Source of the DNA: Oricola sp.
Lineage (GTDB): Bacteria > Pseudomonadota > Alphaproteobacteria > Rhizobiales > Rhizobiaceae
Direction of reading: 5' to 3'
DNA: 64,000 nt
Assembly (NCBI RefSeq): GCF_022763245.1
Contig: NZ_JALEGV010000011.1
Coordinates: 62,001-126,000 of the forward strand
The notes under the pieces were generated by a model. It had not been told where the DNA came from. It did not search any database and saw nothing but the letters and a program-made list of their open reading frames with translations. Position 1 is the first letter of the stretch, and each line of letters begins with the position of its first letter. The translations under genes and the position numbers were made by a program. This document shows positions 34,014-42,735 of this stretch, piece by piece.

Positions 34014-35036
34014 ATGAAGACCGTGCGAGAGTACAAGAGCGCAGAGCTCGAAGCGGACGAGCCCCATCGCCATCCGGACGCGATCACGGATGAGGCGCTC
34101 GACTGGTTCATGCGCCTTCAGGACAGCACGCCCGATGCGGCCATCCTGCGGGACTTCGAGCGATGGCGACGCAGCGACGACAGACACCTTGAAGCTTTCG
34201 ACAGGCTTGAGCGAATGCACGGGATGGCGTCCATGCGTCTGGCGGTGGAGGCGGATGACCGAAAGCGCGGCGCCCTGTCGATGAATTCGCATCGGGCGCA
34301 TGCGGGCACGGTCCCCGCGCGCGTTCGAACCATGGTCGCTGCCGCGGCCGCTATTATTGTTCTCGCGGTCGGCGTCTTACAGGGGCCCGATCTGTGGCTG
34401 GACTGGCAGGCGGATCATGTCACCGCCGTCGGCGAGCGCAAGACGATCGATCTGCCGGACGGGTCGGTCATGAGACTGAACACTGCATCAGCGGCCGCGC
34501 TCGACTTCGAGGACGGGCGACGGAGCGTCAGGCTCCTCAAAGGGGAGGCCTATTTCGACGTCCGGCACGACGATGCGCATCCCTTCACCGTCACGGCGCA
34601 ATTCAGCGAGACGGTGGATATCGGAACCGCCTTTGCGGTAAGGCGCGGCGATACCGGGGACTCCATCGTTTTGGAAGAAGGACTGGTCGATGTGAGCCGT
34701 TTTTCGTGGCCCGAAGACCGGGTGCGGCTCGATCCCGGCCAGATGATCGTTGCGGACGAAGACTCGCTGTCCCCGGTCGGGGAGGTGGATCTGGCGCGCG
34801 CGCTCGCCTGGCTGGATGGCCGCATCATCTTTCGCGAGCAGAGTTTTGCGACGGCGCTTGCGACCTTGCGGCGCTACTACGACGGTCGCGTGATCGTCGC
34901 CGACAACAGGCTGAAAGATCTTCTGGTCAGCGGCAACTACGATCTGGACCAGCCGGAGGCGGCGATCCGCACGCTGGCAGAGGCCGCAGGCGTTTCCGTC
35001 ACCCGGCTTCCGGGCAGAATACTGATCCTGAGATAG
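34014..35036 (+). CDS. FecR-family regulator (second pair)
   Basis: The 340-aa protein has the N-terminal cytoplasmic domain (ITDEALDWFMRLQDSTPDAAILRDFERWRRSDDRHLEAFDRLERM), a membrane helix (about 107-122) and a periplasmic FecR domain (VGERKTIDLPDGSVMRLNTASAAALDFEDG, GEAYFDVRHDDAHPF, ETVDIGTAFAVRRG, LVDVSRF). A C-terminal STN-like region follows. Unlike the first FecR, no twin-arginine motif precedes the helix. It should act with the sigma factor at 33317. The ATG at 34014 has no strong ribosome site upstream, so the start is probable rather than certain. Confidence 0.88.
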   Translation: MKTVREYKSAELEADEPHRHPDAITDEALDWFMRLQDSTPDAAILRDFERWRRSDDRHLEAFDRLERMHGMASMRLAVEADDRKRGALSMNSHRAHAGTVPARVRTMVAAAAAIIVLAVGVLQGPDLWLDWQADHVTAVGERKTIDLPDGSVMRLNTASAAALDFEDGRRSVRLLKGEAYFDVRHDDAHPFTVTAQFSETVDIGTAFAVRRGDTGDSIVLEEGLVDVSRFSWPEDRVRLDPGQMIVADEDSLSPVGEVDLARALAWLDGRIIFREQSFATALATLRRYYDGRVIVADNRLKDLLVSGNYDLDQPEAAIRTLAEAAGVSVTRLPGRILILR

Positions 35037-35433
35037 AGTATCCCCTTTCTTTTTGACGACCCGAACGCCTGCGCGACTTCTCGGGCGAGTACGGACCCGT
35101 AGTGTGAGCGCGACGGCCCATCGCCAAAGGACGGGTCAGCTGCTCCCAGGCTATGGGCGGGAGTTCGTTGAACCGAACATTAATTTGACAAAATTTATCA
35201 TGTTTTATAGTCAGGGTACGGAAATCGCGCATCTGAACATAGCGGAACAGGCAAGACGACACTCCCACGGCTGGCGAATCAGGGCCGCGACGAGCCAGTT
35301 GTGCGTTCTTGCCCTATCGACGGGGTCGGAAATTCGCAGGAACTTCCGACCCCGTTAGATTATCTGGTGGCCATCTGCGTCGACGACCTGAATGACCCGT
35401 CGGTCGCAGGCCTGTCCAAAATCCGCAAATCTC
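35037..35433 (+). ncRNA. 397-bp interval with candidate small RNA (about 35218-35360)
   Basis: The interval lies between convergent FecR2 and TonB genes. TTGACA (35185-35190) is followed 15 bp later by TATAGT (35206-35211) in an AT-rich island. A transcript from about 35218 would end at the hairpin 35320-35355, giving about 140 nt. The promoter spacing is short and no small RNA family is recognised. A 101-codon frame across the stretch has no ribosome site or known similarity. Speculative. Confidence 0.3.
35320..35355. terminator. Terminator-like hairpin between convergent FecR2 and TonB
   Basis: ACGGGGTCGGAA (35320-35331) and TTCCGACCCCGT (35344-35355) form a perfect 12-bp stem with a 12-nt loop. 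It is followed by TAGATTATCT. It can serve the rightward FecR2 transcript and, read the other way, leftward TonB transcripts. Confidence 0.7.
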
Positions 35434-36399
35434 CTATTTCAGCCTGAACCTGACCGGCACGGTTATCGTCCTGCCGACGCCCGGCGGCGGGGCGGGGACG
35501 GGCGAAGCGCGCCGGACCATGGCGACAACCTCGCGGTCGAGTTCCGGAAAGCCCGACGAGCGCGCGAGCCTGGCCGATTTCACGTTGCCGGCGGCGTCGA
35601 TGGTGAAGCGGACATAGGCGACGCCCTGCTCGCGACGGCGCTTCGCGCCTGAGGGATAGCGCTTTCGGCGTTCCAGATGCGCCAACAGGCGCGATTGCCA
35701 GCGGGCCGGCGAGATCGTGCGCGCTGCACCGCGGCTCGTCTGCTTGGCGGCGGCGACAGGCGCCTTCTTCGCCTTCACCTTCGCCTTCGCCGACGCGTGG
35801 GACGCCGCGTTCTTCGTCTTCGGCGTTGCGGCGACCTTCTTCTTCGGTTTGGGCTTCTCCACCATCTTGGGTGGCGTGTAGGCCGGACGCGGCGTGGGGA
35901 TCGGGACGTTCGTCGCCTCGAGCAGCGATTCGGGCTCTTCCTCCGTCATCTCCTCGGCTTGCTCGGGTTCGGGCGTTTCGAGCCGTGACGTCTCGACGAT
36001 CTCCTCAGGCTTTTCAGGCTCCGGATCCTCGACGATTTCTTCCGGTTCGGGCTCCTCGACGACGTCCGGGAGCGTGTCTGGATCGGGCTCGACCTCCTCC
36101 TCCGGTTGCTCGGCCAGCTCGACAGGCTGGGCTGCCATGGCTTCCGCGGATTCTGTCTCCTGCGGTGCGATCTCCTCTTCATCCGATTCCGGCGCGGCCG
36201 GCTCGGCGGCCATCTCGATCATGATCGCTGCCGGCGCGGCCTCCTGGACGGTCTCAGCCGTCGGCGTGCGCATCGACCAGATCGCCGTACCCACATGCGC
36301 CGACAATATCATCACGGCAGCGAGCGACCATAGCCCGACCCGGCTCCACGAGAACCGGCTAAGCGCTTCGGGAGGAAGGATGTCCGCATATGCTCTCAC
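35434..36399 (-). CDS. tonB: TonB energy-transducing protein
   Basis: The 321-aa protein has a short cytoplasmic N-terminus, one membrane anchor (VGLWSLAAVMILSAHVGTAIW) and a long Pro/Glu then Lys/Ala-rich periplasmic spacer (about 75-225). The TonB C-terminal domain follows (RLLAHLERRKRYPSGAKRRREQGVAYVRFTIDAAGNV, SSGFPELDREVVAMVRRASPVP). It transmits proton-motive energy from ExbB/ExbD to the outer-membrane receptors encoded nearby. The gene overlaps exbD by 4 nt (ATGA), and the order exbB, exbD, tonB places all three in one leftward operon. Confidence 0.93.
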   Translation of the reverse strand: MRAYADILPPEALSRFSWSRVGLWSLAAVMILSAHVGTAIWSMRTPTAETVQEAAPAAIMIEMAAEPAAPESDEEEIAPQETESAEAMAAQPVELAEQPEEEVEPDPDTLPDVVEEPEPEEIVEDPEPEKPEEIVETSRLETPEPEQAEEMTEEEPESLLEATNVPIPTPRPAYTPPKMVEKPKPKKKVAATPKTKNAASHASAKAKVKAKKAPVAAAKQTSRGAARTISPARWQSRLLAHLERRKRYPSGAKRRREQGVAYVRFTIDAAGNVKSARLARSSGFPELDREVVAMVRRASPVPAPPPGVGRTITVPVRFRLK

Positions 36400-36974
36400 G
36401 GGTTACGGCCGGCTCCGCGTTCGCCGTCCGCGCCGATCGGGTGTTCGGCCTGCCCCGCCGGCCCGGACGCCCCCTCCGCGTCCCGCGCCGCAGCGCCGCC
36501 ATCATTCGCATCCACGGAGGCGGCGTGGCCCCCGATCGACCCGCCGGTCGCGGGGACGCCCTCCAGCCCGACCAGCGCGATCGACAGATAACCTGCATCG
36601 CGCAGCAGGTTCATCACACCCATCAGTTCGCCATAGGGCACCACCTTGTCGGCGCGCAGAAAGATGCGTGTCTGCCGGTCTCCTTCGGTCTGCCGGTCAA
36701 GCGCCGCCTGAAGCGCGTCGGCAGGTACCGCCACCTCGCCGAGCACCAGCGTCAGATCGGCCTTCAGCGTCAAATAGAGCGGCTCGTCCGGCCGTTCCTT
36801 CGGCTCCGCCGTCAATGCCGGCAAATCAACGTCCACATCGACGGTGGCCAGCGGCGCGGCCACCATGAAGACGATGAGCAGCACCAACATGACGTCGATG
36901 AACGGCGTCACGTTGATCTCATGATTTTCCGTCAGATCGTCGTTTTCGGCGCTGACATTCAGACTGCCTGCCAT
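36396..36974 (-). CDS. exbD: ExbD biopolymer transport protein
   Basis: The 192-aa protein contains the typical N-terminus DLTENHEINVTPFIDVMLVLLIVFMVAAPLATVDVDVDLP. The membrane-embedded Asp in PFIDVMLVLL is essential for proton coupling in ExbD proteins. A periplasmic domain follows (IFLRADKVVPYGELMGVMNLLRDAGYLSIALVGLE). The last 40 residues are Gly/Ala-rich and may be disordered. It lies 6 nt downstream of exbB and overlaps tonB by 4 nt. Confidence 0.94.
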   Translation of the reverse strand: MAGSLNVSAENDDLTENHEINVTPFIDVMLVLLIVFMVAAPLATVDVDVDLPALTAEPKERPDEPLYLTLKADLTLVLGEVAVPADALQAALDRQTEGDRQTRIFLRADKVVPYGELMGVMNLLRDAGYLSIALVGLEGVPATGGSIGGHAASVDANDGGAAARDAEGASGPAGQAEHPIGADGERGAGRNP

Positions 36975-36980
36975 GGACCG

Positions 36981-38036
36981 CTACTCCGCAGCCTGCTGCA
37001 AGGCGGGCTGCGGCGTCTTGCGATAGTCGAGATCCCGGCTCACCAGCCGCTCCACGGCGGCGGATGCGTCGGCGAGAAGCTGGCGATAGCCGGCGGTCGC
37101 GCGCGCGAAGACGTTGTAGAAGACCACCGCCGGAATCGCCGCGACCAGCCCCAAAGCCGTCGCCAGAAGCGCTTCGGCGATACCAGGCGCGACGACGGCG
37201 AGATTGGTCGTCTGGGCTTCCGAGATGCCGATGAAGGCGTTCATGATCCCCCAGACCGTGCCGAACAGGCCGACAAAGGGGGCAGTCGAACCGATCGTCG
37301 CCAGCACGCCGGTCCCGCGCGTCATCCGCCGTCCAGCCTGTGCCTCGATGCGCGAAAGGGACGAGGTCACGCGCTGCAAGAGCCCTTGCCCGCCCGCATG
37401 GTCGAGCGCGCCCTGGGAGCGCTGAAACTCGTATTGCGCGGCCTGGACCAGGAGCGCGGCCGGGCTGCGGCGCCCGCCGAGCGCATGGCCGGCCTCCGCC
37501 AGATCGTTCGCGCGCGTCACGATCCTCAGCACGCCGCGCGCACGCATGTTCGCACCCATCAGTTCCAGCGATTTTGCGAGCCACACTGTCCATGTAACAA
37601 CGGAAGCGACCGCAAGCCCGATCATCACGCCCTTGACCACGTTGTCCGCCGCCAAGAACATGCCCCAGGGCGACAGGTTGTGCGGCAGGGTCGACGCTTC
37701 CGGCGAAGGCAGGGCGGCCACCTGTGTGTGTTCCTCCGTCTCCGACGCCTGGTTGCCCAATGGCGCGGCATCGTCGTCCGCGGACTGCCCTTCCTCGGGC
37801 GCCAGCTCGGCGTCTTCATCGGTCATCCCCGGCGCGGGCGAGGCTTGCTGCGCGGCTTCCGATGGCGATGATGCGCCCGGTCCGACCGGCTCCGCCTGTG
37901 CGGCGGGCTCGGCCGTCTCCTGCGCCGAGACCGGTCCGCAGAACGTCAGCATGAACGCAAGCAGAGCCTGTGCCCATGTCGGGCGCCCTCGCAAACAAGG
38001 ACGGAGATGTGATGAGGCAGGCTTCGTGCCGGGCAT
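36981..38036 (-). CDS. exbB: ExbB proton-channel protein with long N-terminal periplasmic extension
   Basis: The 351-aa protein has the MotA/TolQ/ExbB core: a membrane helix ([24 protein letters not shown]), then [31 protein letters not shown] and [31 protein letters not shown]. Before the core is a signal-like segment and an Ala/Glu/Pro-rich stretch (about 45-125), as seen in alphaproteobacterial ExbB. ATG 38034-38036 (MPGTKPAS) is chosen; a further upstream in-frame ATG adds 19 residues. It powers TonB for haem/iron import. Order in the leftward operon: haem oxygenase, DUF454, Rrf2, exbB, exbD, tonB. Confidence 0.92.
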   Translation of the reverse strand: MPGTKPASSHLRPCLRGRPTWAQALLAFMLTFCGPVSAQETAEPAAQAEPVGPGASSPSEAAQQASPAPGMTDEDAELAPEEGQSADDDAAPLGNQASETEEHTQVAALPSPEASTLPHNLSPWGMFLAADNVVKGVMIGLAVASVVTWTVWLAKSLELMGANMRARGVLRIVTRANDLAEAGHALGGRRSPAALLVQAAQYEFQRSQGALDHAGGQGLLQRVTSSLSRIEAQAGRRMTRGTGVLATIGSTAPFVGLFGTVWGIMNAFIGISEAQTTNLAVVAPGIAEALLATALGLVAAIPAVVFYNVFARATAGYRQLLADASAAVERLVSRDLDYRKTPQPALQQAAE

Positions 38037-38108
38037 GGTCGATCCTTTTTGGTTGGCGCTTTGCTGTCTGGCTGGTGGGCGCCGAAGGCGCACTCGGCCG
38101 CTGGATGG

Positions 38109-38576
38109 CTAGCTGACTGTCCTTCGGGGCAGCGGACGGCGCGCCATCGCCGCCCAGAGCGCGCAATCGAGGCAGGCGAGACGGCTACGCCCCTCCCCTT
38201 CCATCAGATCGGCAAGGGTGAAACTGTCCAAAGTCGAAAGAAAGGAGACGGTCGCCGCCCTCAAGACGCTTTCGAACGCATGTGAGGGCGATGCCCTCGC
38301 GCCCCGCTTGTCATGCCCGATTCCGGATTGCGTCAGGCAGAGCAACGCGCCGAGCGGAATGTCTTCCGCCGGCATGGCAAGGCTGAGTCCGCCATATCGT
38401 CCGCGCCGGCTCTCCAGATATCCGGCATGGACGAGCATGGCGACGACCTGGGCGGCGAAGTCCTTGCTCGTTCCCGCCCGCTCGGCGGCCTCCTGTGTCC
38501 GGGTCAATTCTTCACCGTCCTCTGCGCAGGCCATCAGGATGGTGATCGCGATCTCCGATTGACGTGTCAGATGCAT
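38109..38576 (-). CDS. Atypical Rrf2-family regulator in the haem operon
   Basis: The 155-aa protein starts MHLTRQSEIAITILMACA and has the Rrf2 winged helix (ERAGTSKDFAAQVVAMLVHAGYLESRRGRYGGLSLAMPAEDIPLG). The usual three-cysteine cluster around residues 90-105 is absent. Cysteines are found at 17, 80, 135 and 138, the last two as CLDC near the C-terminus. The stop is 72 nt before the exbB start and the gene overlaps DUF454 by 10 nt, so it is part of the haem operon. It is a good candidate for an iron- or haem-responsive regulator of the island. It is not RirA by its cysteine pattern. Confidence 0.85.
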   Translation of the reverse strand: MHLTRQSEIAITILMACAEDGEELTRTQEAAERAGTSKDFAAQVVAMLVHAGYLESRRGRYGGLSLAMPAEDIPLGALLCLTQSGIGHDKRGARASPSHAFESVLRAATVSFLSTLDSFTLADLMEGEGRSRLACLDCALWAAMARRPLPRRTVS

Positions 38577-39067
38577 GATCGATTCCCTTCCGGCTTGCCG
38601 CGATCACCCGCGTTTTCGAAGGTTCCAGGAACGGCCGGACGAGTGACGAGATAGAGAGCCGCCACCAACATGAAGGCCGCGACCAGACCTGCCAGCCCCG
38701 GCCCGGGAGAGGCGAGGGCCAGCAAGACCACAAAGCCGAAAGTCATGCCGGCGCAGGCCATGAGCTTGGCGCGGCGCGAGATCGCGCCGTGCTCTCGCCA
38801 GTCCCGGATGGCGGGTCCGAAACGAGGATGGTCGAGCATCCAGGCCTCAAACCGCGGTGACGAGCGGCCGAAGAACAGGGCAGCGAGAATGAGGAACCCC
38901 GTGGTCGGCATCACCGGCAGAAAAGCGCCGATCACGCCGAGCGCCAGCATCAGACAGCCGAGCGCACAACAGGCCGCGCGGATCACCGGGCCGCCGATCC
39001 GGTGACCGGCAACCGGTTTGCCCACGGACCGAACCCCGTCAGTCTCGGCCGCAATGCGGTCAGCCAT
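38567..39067 (-). CDS. DUF454 (YbaN-like) inner-membrane protein
   Basis: The 166-aa protein has the family core GCLMLALGVIGAFLPVMPTTGFLILAALFFGRSSPRFEAWMLDHPRFGPAIRDWREHGAISRRAKLMA, followed by two closely spaced membrane helices (MTFGFVVLLALASPG, GLAGLVAAFMLVAALYL). Function in the family is not known; homologues often accompany haem-uptake genes. ATG 39065-39067 is taken as start, overlapping the haem oxygenase stop by 8 nt. It overlaps the Rrf2 gene by 10 nt downstream. Confidence 0.85.
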   Translation of the reverse strand: MADRIAAETDGVRSVGKPVAGHRIGGPVIRAACCALGCLMLALGVIGAFLPVMPTTGFLILAALFFGRSSPRFEAWMLDHPRFGPAIRDWREHGAISRRAKLMACAGMTFGFVVLLALASPGPGLAGLVAAFMLVAALYLVTRPAVPGTFENAGDRGKPEGNRSCI

Positions 39068-39671
39068 CGTAGGCGAGACGCACATAGTCCGAGACGCGGG
39101 CGAAAGCGGCGACGGCGCCTGCGACGGCGCGCTCGTCTCCGTCCGGATCGAGCGGATATTCGTCCAGCGCCGAAGTGAAGGTGCGCCAGTGAAGCCCCCT
39201 GCCCTCCGGCGCGCCGGCGAGATGCCTTGCGCCGAAGGTTTCCGACAGTCCCAGTTTCGCGGCCGCTTTCAACAAGAACGCCGCGCCGAGATTCGACCCT
39301 TCCGCCACATAGAGCCAGCCGAGGGCCGTGGGAATGTCGGCGGGCTCGTCCAGGTCGAACGCCGGCCGCGCTGGCGACACGGGGACAGCAGCGCCAAGAT
39401 CGGTCAGATCCTGCGCGACAAGCGACATCCGCCGGCGTCCGTCGAGGTCAGGCAGCACCGATTTGAGGACAGGATGGCGGTAGAGCGCGTCGATATCGCG
39501 GTGAAACAGATACTGCACCCGGAGAAACCCGGCATAGCGCTCCCGGCTCGAAAACGGCTCGCGCGCCATGATCGCATTGTCCAGACGTTCATGCGCGGAA
39601 TGCGTTTCCGCCTTGAAACGCTTCACACGCGTAAGGTCGGCGGATTGCCGATCGACCTCGATTGCTTCCAT
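39060..39671 (-). CDS. Haem oxygenase (biliverdin-producing)
   Basis: The 203-aa protein matches bacterial haem oxygenases: LTRVKRFKAETHSAHERLDNAI, where the His in AHERL (His27) is the expected proximal haem ligand, and the distal-helix glycine motif GWLYVAEGSNLGAAFLLKAA (about 118-137). It would cleave haem to biliverdin, CO and iron in the cytoplasm, releasing iron from haem imported through the receptor encoded upstream. It is the first gene after that receptor on the minus strand, 221 nt away, with a weak copy of the shared motif in between. Confidence 0.92.
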   Translation of the reverse strand: MEAIEVDRQSADLTRVKRFKAETHSAHERLDNAIMAREPFSSRERYAGFLRVQYLFHRDIDALYRHPVLKSVLPDLDGRRRMSLVAQDLTDLGAAVPVSPARPAFDLDEPADIPTALGWLYVAEGSNLGAAFLLKAAAKLGLSETFGARHLAGAPEGRGLHWRTFTSALDEYPLDPDGDERAVAGAVAAFARVSDYVRLAYDG

Positions 39672-39743
39672 TGTGGTACTCCTGATTGCTCGGCTGCCGA
39701 TCGGCCCCTTACTGGTAAAGACGATTCAGGCCGCCCGATCCTT

Positions 39744-39766
39744 CAAAGAAAGTTGAGTATTTTTCA
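39744..39766. promoter_or_regulatory. Haem-island shared motif, copy H (before haem oxygenase), weaker
   Basis: Minus-strand reading TGAAAAATACTCAACTTTCTTTG, aligned with CAAAAAATATCCACTTATTTCG at 30413-30434. It keeps the A-run, the TA-TC-AACTT core and the trailing T-rich part. It sits 73 bp upstream of the haem oxygenase ATG. Confidence 0.35.
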
Positions 39767-39892
39767 CATGTTTGACGTCGGCATCCGCGAGGACGCAGTC
39801 ACCCGACATCCGACGCATCAAGAGCTGGTGGTGAAAACGGCACGAGTGGCGCGGAGTTGTCCGCCGGCCACCCATGTTCAATGGCGACAGAT

Positions 39893-42619
39893 TCAGAACT
39901 TCGTCTTCAATCTCGCCATGTAGGTCCTGCCCGGCGCGAGATACACGCCTGTCGCCGGCACGTATCGCTCGTCGGTCACGTTGGTGACGGAGGCGTGCAG
40001 GGTCGTATTCTCGTTGAACCTGTAGGATCCGCGAAGATCGAGCGTCGTGTAAGGACCGGAGTGCTCGACGACGTCGCCTTCATTGTCGATATAGGCGGTA
40101 TTGGTCGGCGTGACGTGGTTCACCGTGGCGCCGAGCGTAAGCTTCCGCTCGAACAGCCGCACACCGCCGTCGAAGACCAGCTTCATACGCGGCGGAACGT
40201 TGTTGCTCCACGCAAACACCTCTCCGTTCGTCGTGGTCGTGCCGTTGCTGAACACTTCGGTTTTCTGCGGCCAATCGACGTCAAGGAAGGACGCTGCCGT
40301 ACCCAGCCAGAACTGTCCGGCATCATAATTCGCCTCGATTTCGAGACCGCGCATATAGGCGGTGCCGTCGAGATTGACGAAGCCCTGATAGGTCCGCCCG
40401 GGTCCATCGTCAGGGAGTATCTGGCCGAATACGATGTAGTCGTCGACCTCGCGGTAGAAGGCGACGACCTTCGCAGCAAAGGCGTCGTCCGGGGCGATCA
40501 GGCCTTCAGCGCGGATGTTCGCGCCGATCTCGAACGTGCGGGCTTGTTCCGGTCGCAGGTAAGCGTTCGGCGCGACGCTTTGACCCAAATAGTCGCCCGG
40601 TGCGAAGCTGCCGGTCATGAAGGCTTCAGTCAGCGTCGGGGGCCGGAAGCTTTCGGAATAGCTTGCGAACAAGTCGACCCCGTCGAGCGGCCTGACCTCC
40701 ACCGTCGCGCTCGGCAGCCACGCCCCGTCGGAACGGTCAATTTCAAGCAGATTCTCGTGAATGTCCTCGATGTAGACCGTATCGCCCGTATTGGTCCCCG
40801 GCATACAAAACGAGGGGAATAAGATGTTCTCGTAGACCGGATAGTTCGTCCAGGTAGGGTTTTGAACGAGAAAAACTTCACTGTAGTAATCCGCAGCAGA
40901 ATAGTGGTTGCTCACGGGGTCGCACGGAATGAACACATAGTCCGAGTAAGACAGATCATTATAGTACACTGGCTTCCCTTGAAGCCGATGCCAATCGTAG
41001 CGCAGGCCCCCGTTCAGGGTCATCCAAGAAACCGGGTCAAATTCCGCGTTGAGAAAACCGCTGGCGACATCGCGTGTGCCGGGCGGACTGAACGTCCCGT
41101 AGGAGGTCGCGTAATGCGGATTCTCCGCAATCGTCTCGCTGGTCGCAGACTTCGCACCGTCATCCCGGAACGCCTCGACACCGTAGTTCAGGGTCAGCGG
41201 CCCGGCTGCTGTTTCGAGCACCGAGGTGTTCTCCAGAATTCCGCCGAACGAGGTCAGCCGCTTGTCGATATAGGTTTCGGGAACGCTGATGATTTCGCGC
41301 GCGTCGCGAATCTCATCGGTGGCCGAATTGTTGAACCACAGCTTCGCCTTGACGTCGAAGCGCGGATCGTCGGGAGACCATTCCAGGTCTCCGATCACCG
41401 AATCCGTGCGCGTGTCGAAGCGGCTACCATAGGTGCCGTCGCCGCCGGTCGTGTAAGCGTAGCGGTTCTCCTGATGCAGCCAAGCCAGCGACGTCCGAAG
41501 GTCTCCATAGTCGCCCTCCAGCTTCACCAGCGAGGACCGGTTGTCGCGGTCCGTAAGATCGAACCGGGCGTCTGCATCGCCATTGTGTCCCGGCTCGTAT
41601 GCGCCGAGTTGCTGCGCGCTCAGGCCGACGATCAGCGACACCTCGTCGCTCAGCCTCAAGCCGCCGAGGATCGAGCCGGCGAATTCATAGGCGTTGGTGC
41701 CGGTGGCCCCGTCCATCTCGACGCCCCATTGCTTGTCCGGCGAGATGATGTCGTCGGCCTTGACCAGCCGGAAATCCACCGCGCCGCCCAACGAACCGGC
41801 ATTGTTCGCCGAGGCGTCGGTCTTCTTGTCGATGTCAATAGTGCGAACGAACGCCGTATCGACCATCGCCGTGCCGTACAAGCCGGTTGTCGCCGCGCCG
41901 TACCGCCCGCCGTCCTGGGCGTTCTGTCGGGCGCCGTCGATGGAGACGACAACCCTGCCTGAATCCTGCAGGCCACGGATGTTCGGCGATACGCCGGGCG
42001 CACTGCCGAGACCGTCACCCGAGTAGACGCCGGAGACCGAGTTGAACAGTTCCCGCGTGTCACGCGCACCGGACTGGTCGATCGCTTCCTGCGAAATGAC
42101 ACTGACACTGTCGGACGTCTCGTAGACCCAGTCCGGCGTGCCCTTGAACCCGGAGCCTGCCGGCGCGCCGCGTCCGCCGGCGTCGATGGTGATCGTGTCG
42201 AGCAACAGCGAGCCGTCATCCTCAAGATCGACGGCCGTGGCGGACGGATCGACAAGAGCGGCGCTGCTGGTGCCCGTGATCCTGATGGAGATTCCGGTTC
42301 CGGCGAGCATCGACTGCAGCGCCTGCCGGGGTGTCATGTTGCCCGACACCGCACGCGTCCGAAGGGTTCCGTCGATCGGCGAGGAATAGCCGATTTGCCA
42401 GCCGGTGGTCCGGCTGAAGGCGTCGATCGCCGAGCTCAACGGCTGCGCCGGTATCGAAATTCTCAGCGTTTCGGCCTGCTGGGCTCGCGCCGCCGGCATC
42501 GACAGCACCCCGGAAAAACCAAGCACGGTCGAACACAGCAACATGCCGGCAATCCGCGCAATCCCCCTGGATCTCACGGCTTTCGCTTGCACATCCCCGA
42601 CTAGGTGACTCTTACTCAT
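39893..42619 (-). CDS. TonB-dependent receptor with STN domain, haem type (second)
   Basis: The 908-aa protein has a signal peptide (MLLCSTVLGFSGVLSMPAARA) and an STN domain (LRISIPAQPLSSAIDAFSRTTGWQIGYSS, about 52-115). The plug carries DTRELFNSVSGVYSGDGLGSAPGVSPNIRGLQD, and the barrel ends in ARLKTKF. FRPPTLTEAFMTGS...NAYLRPEQARTFEIGAN corresponds to the FRAP/NPNL region of haem receptors. A Tyr-rich insertion with two Cys (near 40795-40985) likely forms an extracellular loop. It precedes haem oxygenase and the TonB system on the same strand, supporting haem as ligand. The second sigma/FecR pair probably controls it. Confidence 0.92.
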   Translation of the reverse strand: MSKSHLVGDVQAKAVRSRGIARIAGMLLCSTVLGFSGVLSMPAARAQQAETLRISIPAQPLSSAIDAFSRTTGWQIGYSSPIDGTLRTRAVSGNMTPRQALQSMLAGTGISIRITGTSSAALVDPSATAVDLEDDGSLLLDTITIDAGGRGAPAGSGFKGTPDWVYETSDSVSVISQEAIDQSGARDTRELFNSVSGVYSGDGLGSAPGVSPNIRGLQDSGRVVVSIDGARQNAQDGGRYGAATTGLYGTAMVDTAFVRTIDIDKKTDASANNAGSLGGAVDFRLVKADDIISPDKQWGVEMDGATGTNAYEFAGSILGGLRLSDEVSLIVGLSAQQLGAYEPGHNGDADARFDLTDRDNRSSLVKLEGDYGDLRTSLAWLHQENRYAYTTGGDGTYGSRFDTRTDSVIGDLEWSPDDPRFDVKAKLWFNNSATDEIRDAREIISVPETYIDKRLTSFGGILENTSVLETAAGPLTLNYGVEAFRDDGAKSATSETIAENPHYATSYGTFSPPGTRDVASGFLNAEFDPVSWMTLNGGLRYDWHRLQGKPVYYNDLSYSDYVFIPCDPVSNHYSAADYYSEVFLVQNPTWTNYPVYENILFPSFCMPGTNTGDTVYIEDIHENLLEIDRSDGAWLPSATVEVRPLDGVDLFASYSESFRPPTLTEAFMTGSFAPGDYLGQSVAPNAYLRPEQARTFEIGANIRAEGLIAPDDAFAAKVVAFYREVDDYIVFGQILPDDGPGRTYQGFVNLDGTAYMRGLEIEANYDAGQFWLGTAASFLDVDWPQKTEVFSNGTTTTNGEVFAWSNNVPPRMKLVFDGGVRLFERKLTLGATVNHVTPTNTAYIDNEGDVVEHSGPYTTLDLRGSYRFNENTTLHASVTNVTDERYVPATGVYLAPGRTYMARLKTKF

Positions 42620-42713
42620 TCCAACGCCCTTCTGTCCTTTGATGACGGGCCTCCGCGCTCACACCGCAGAACCGCCCCCTCACCCCAAGAGACGCGCGGG
42701 CATTCGGGTCGTC

Positions 42714-42735
42714 ACAAAAAAAGTGGATAATTTAT
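42714..42735. promoter_or_regulatory. Haem-island shared motif, copy C (before the second receptor)
   Basis: Minus-strand reading GATAAATTATCCACTTTTTTTG, 95 bp upstream of the receptor ATG. The core TATCCACTT is identical to copy B and the flanking A/T pattern matches copies A and H. Confidence 0.45.
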
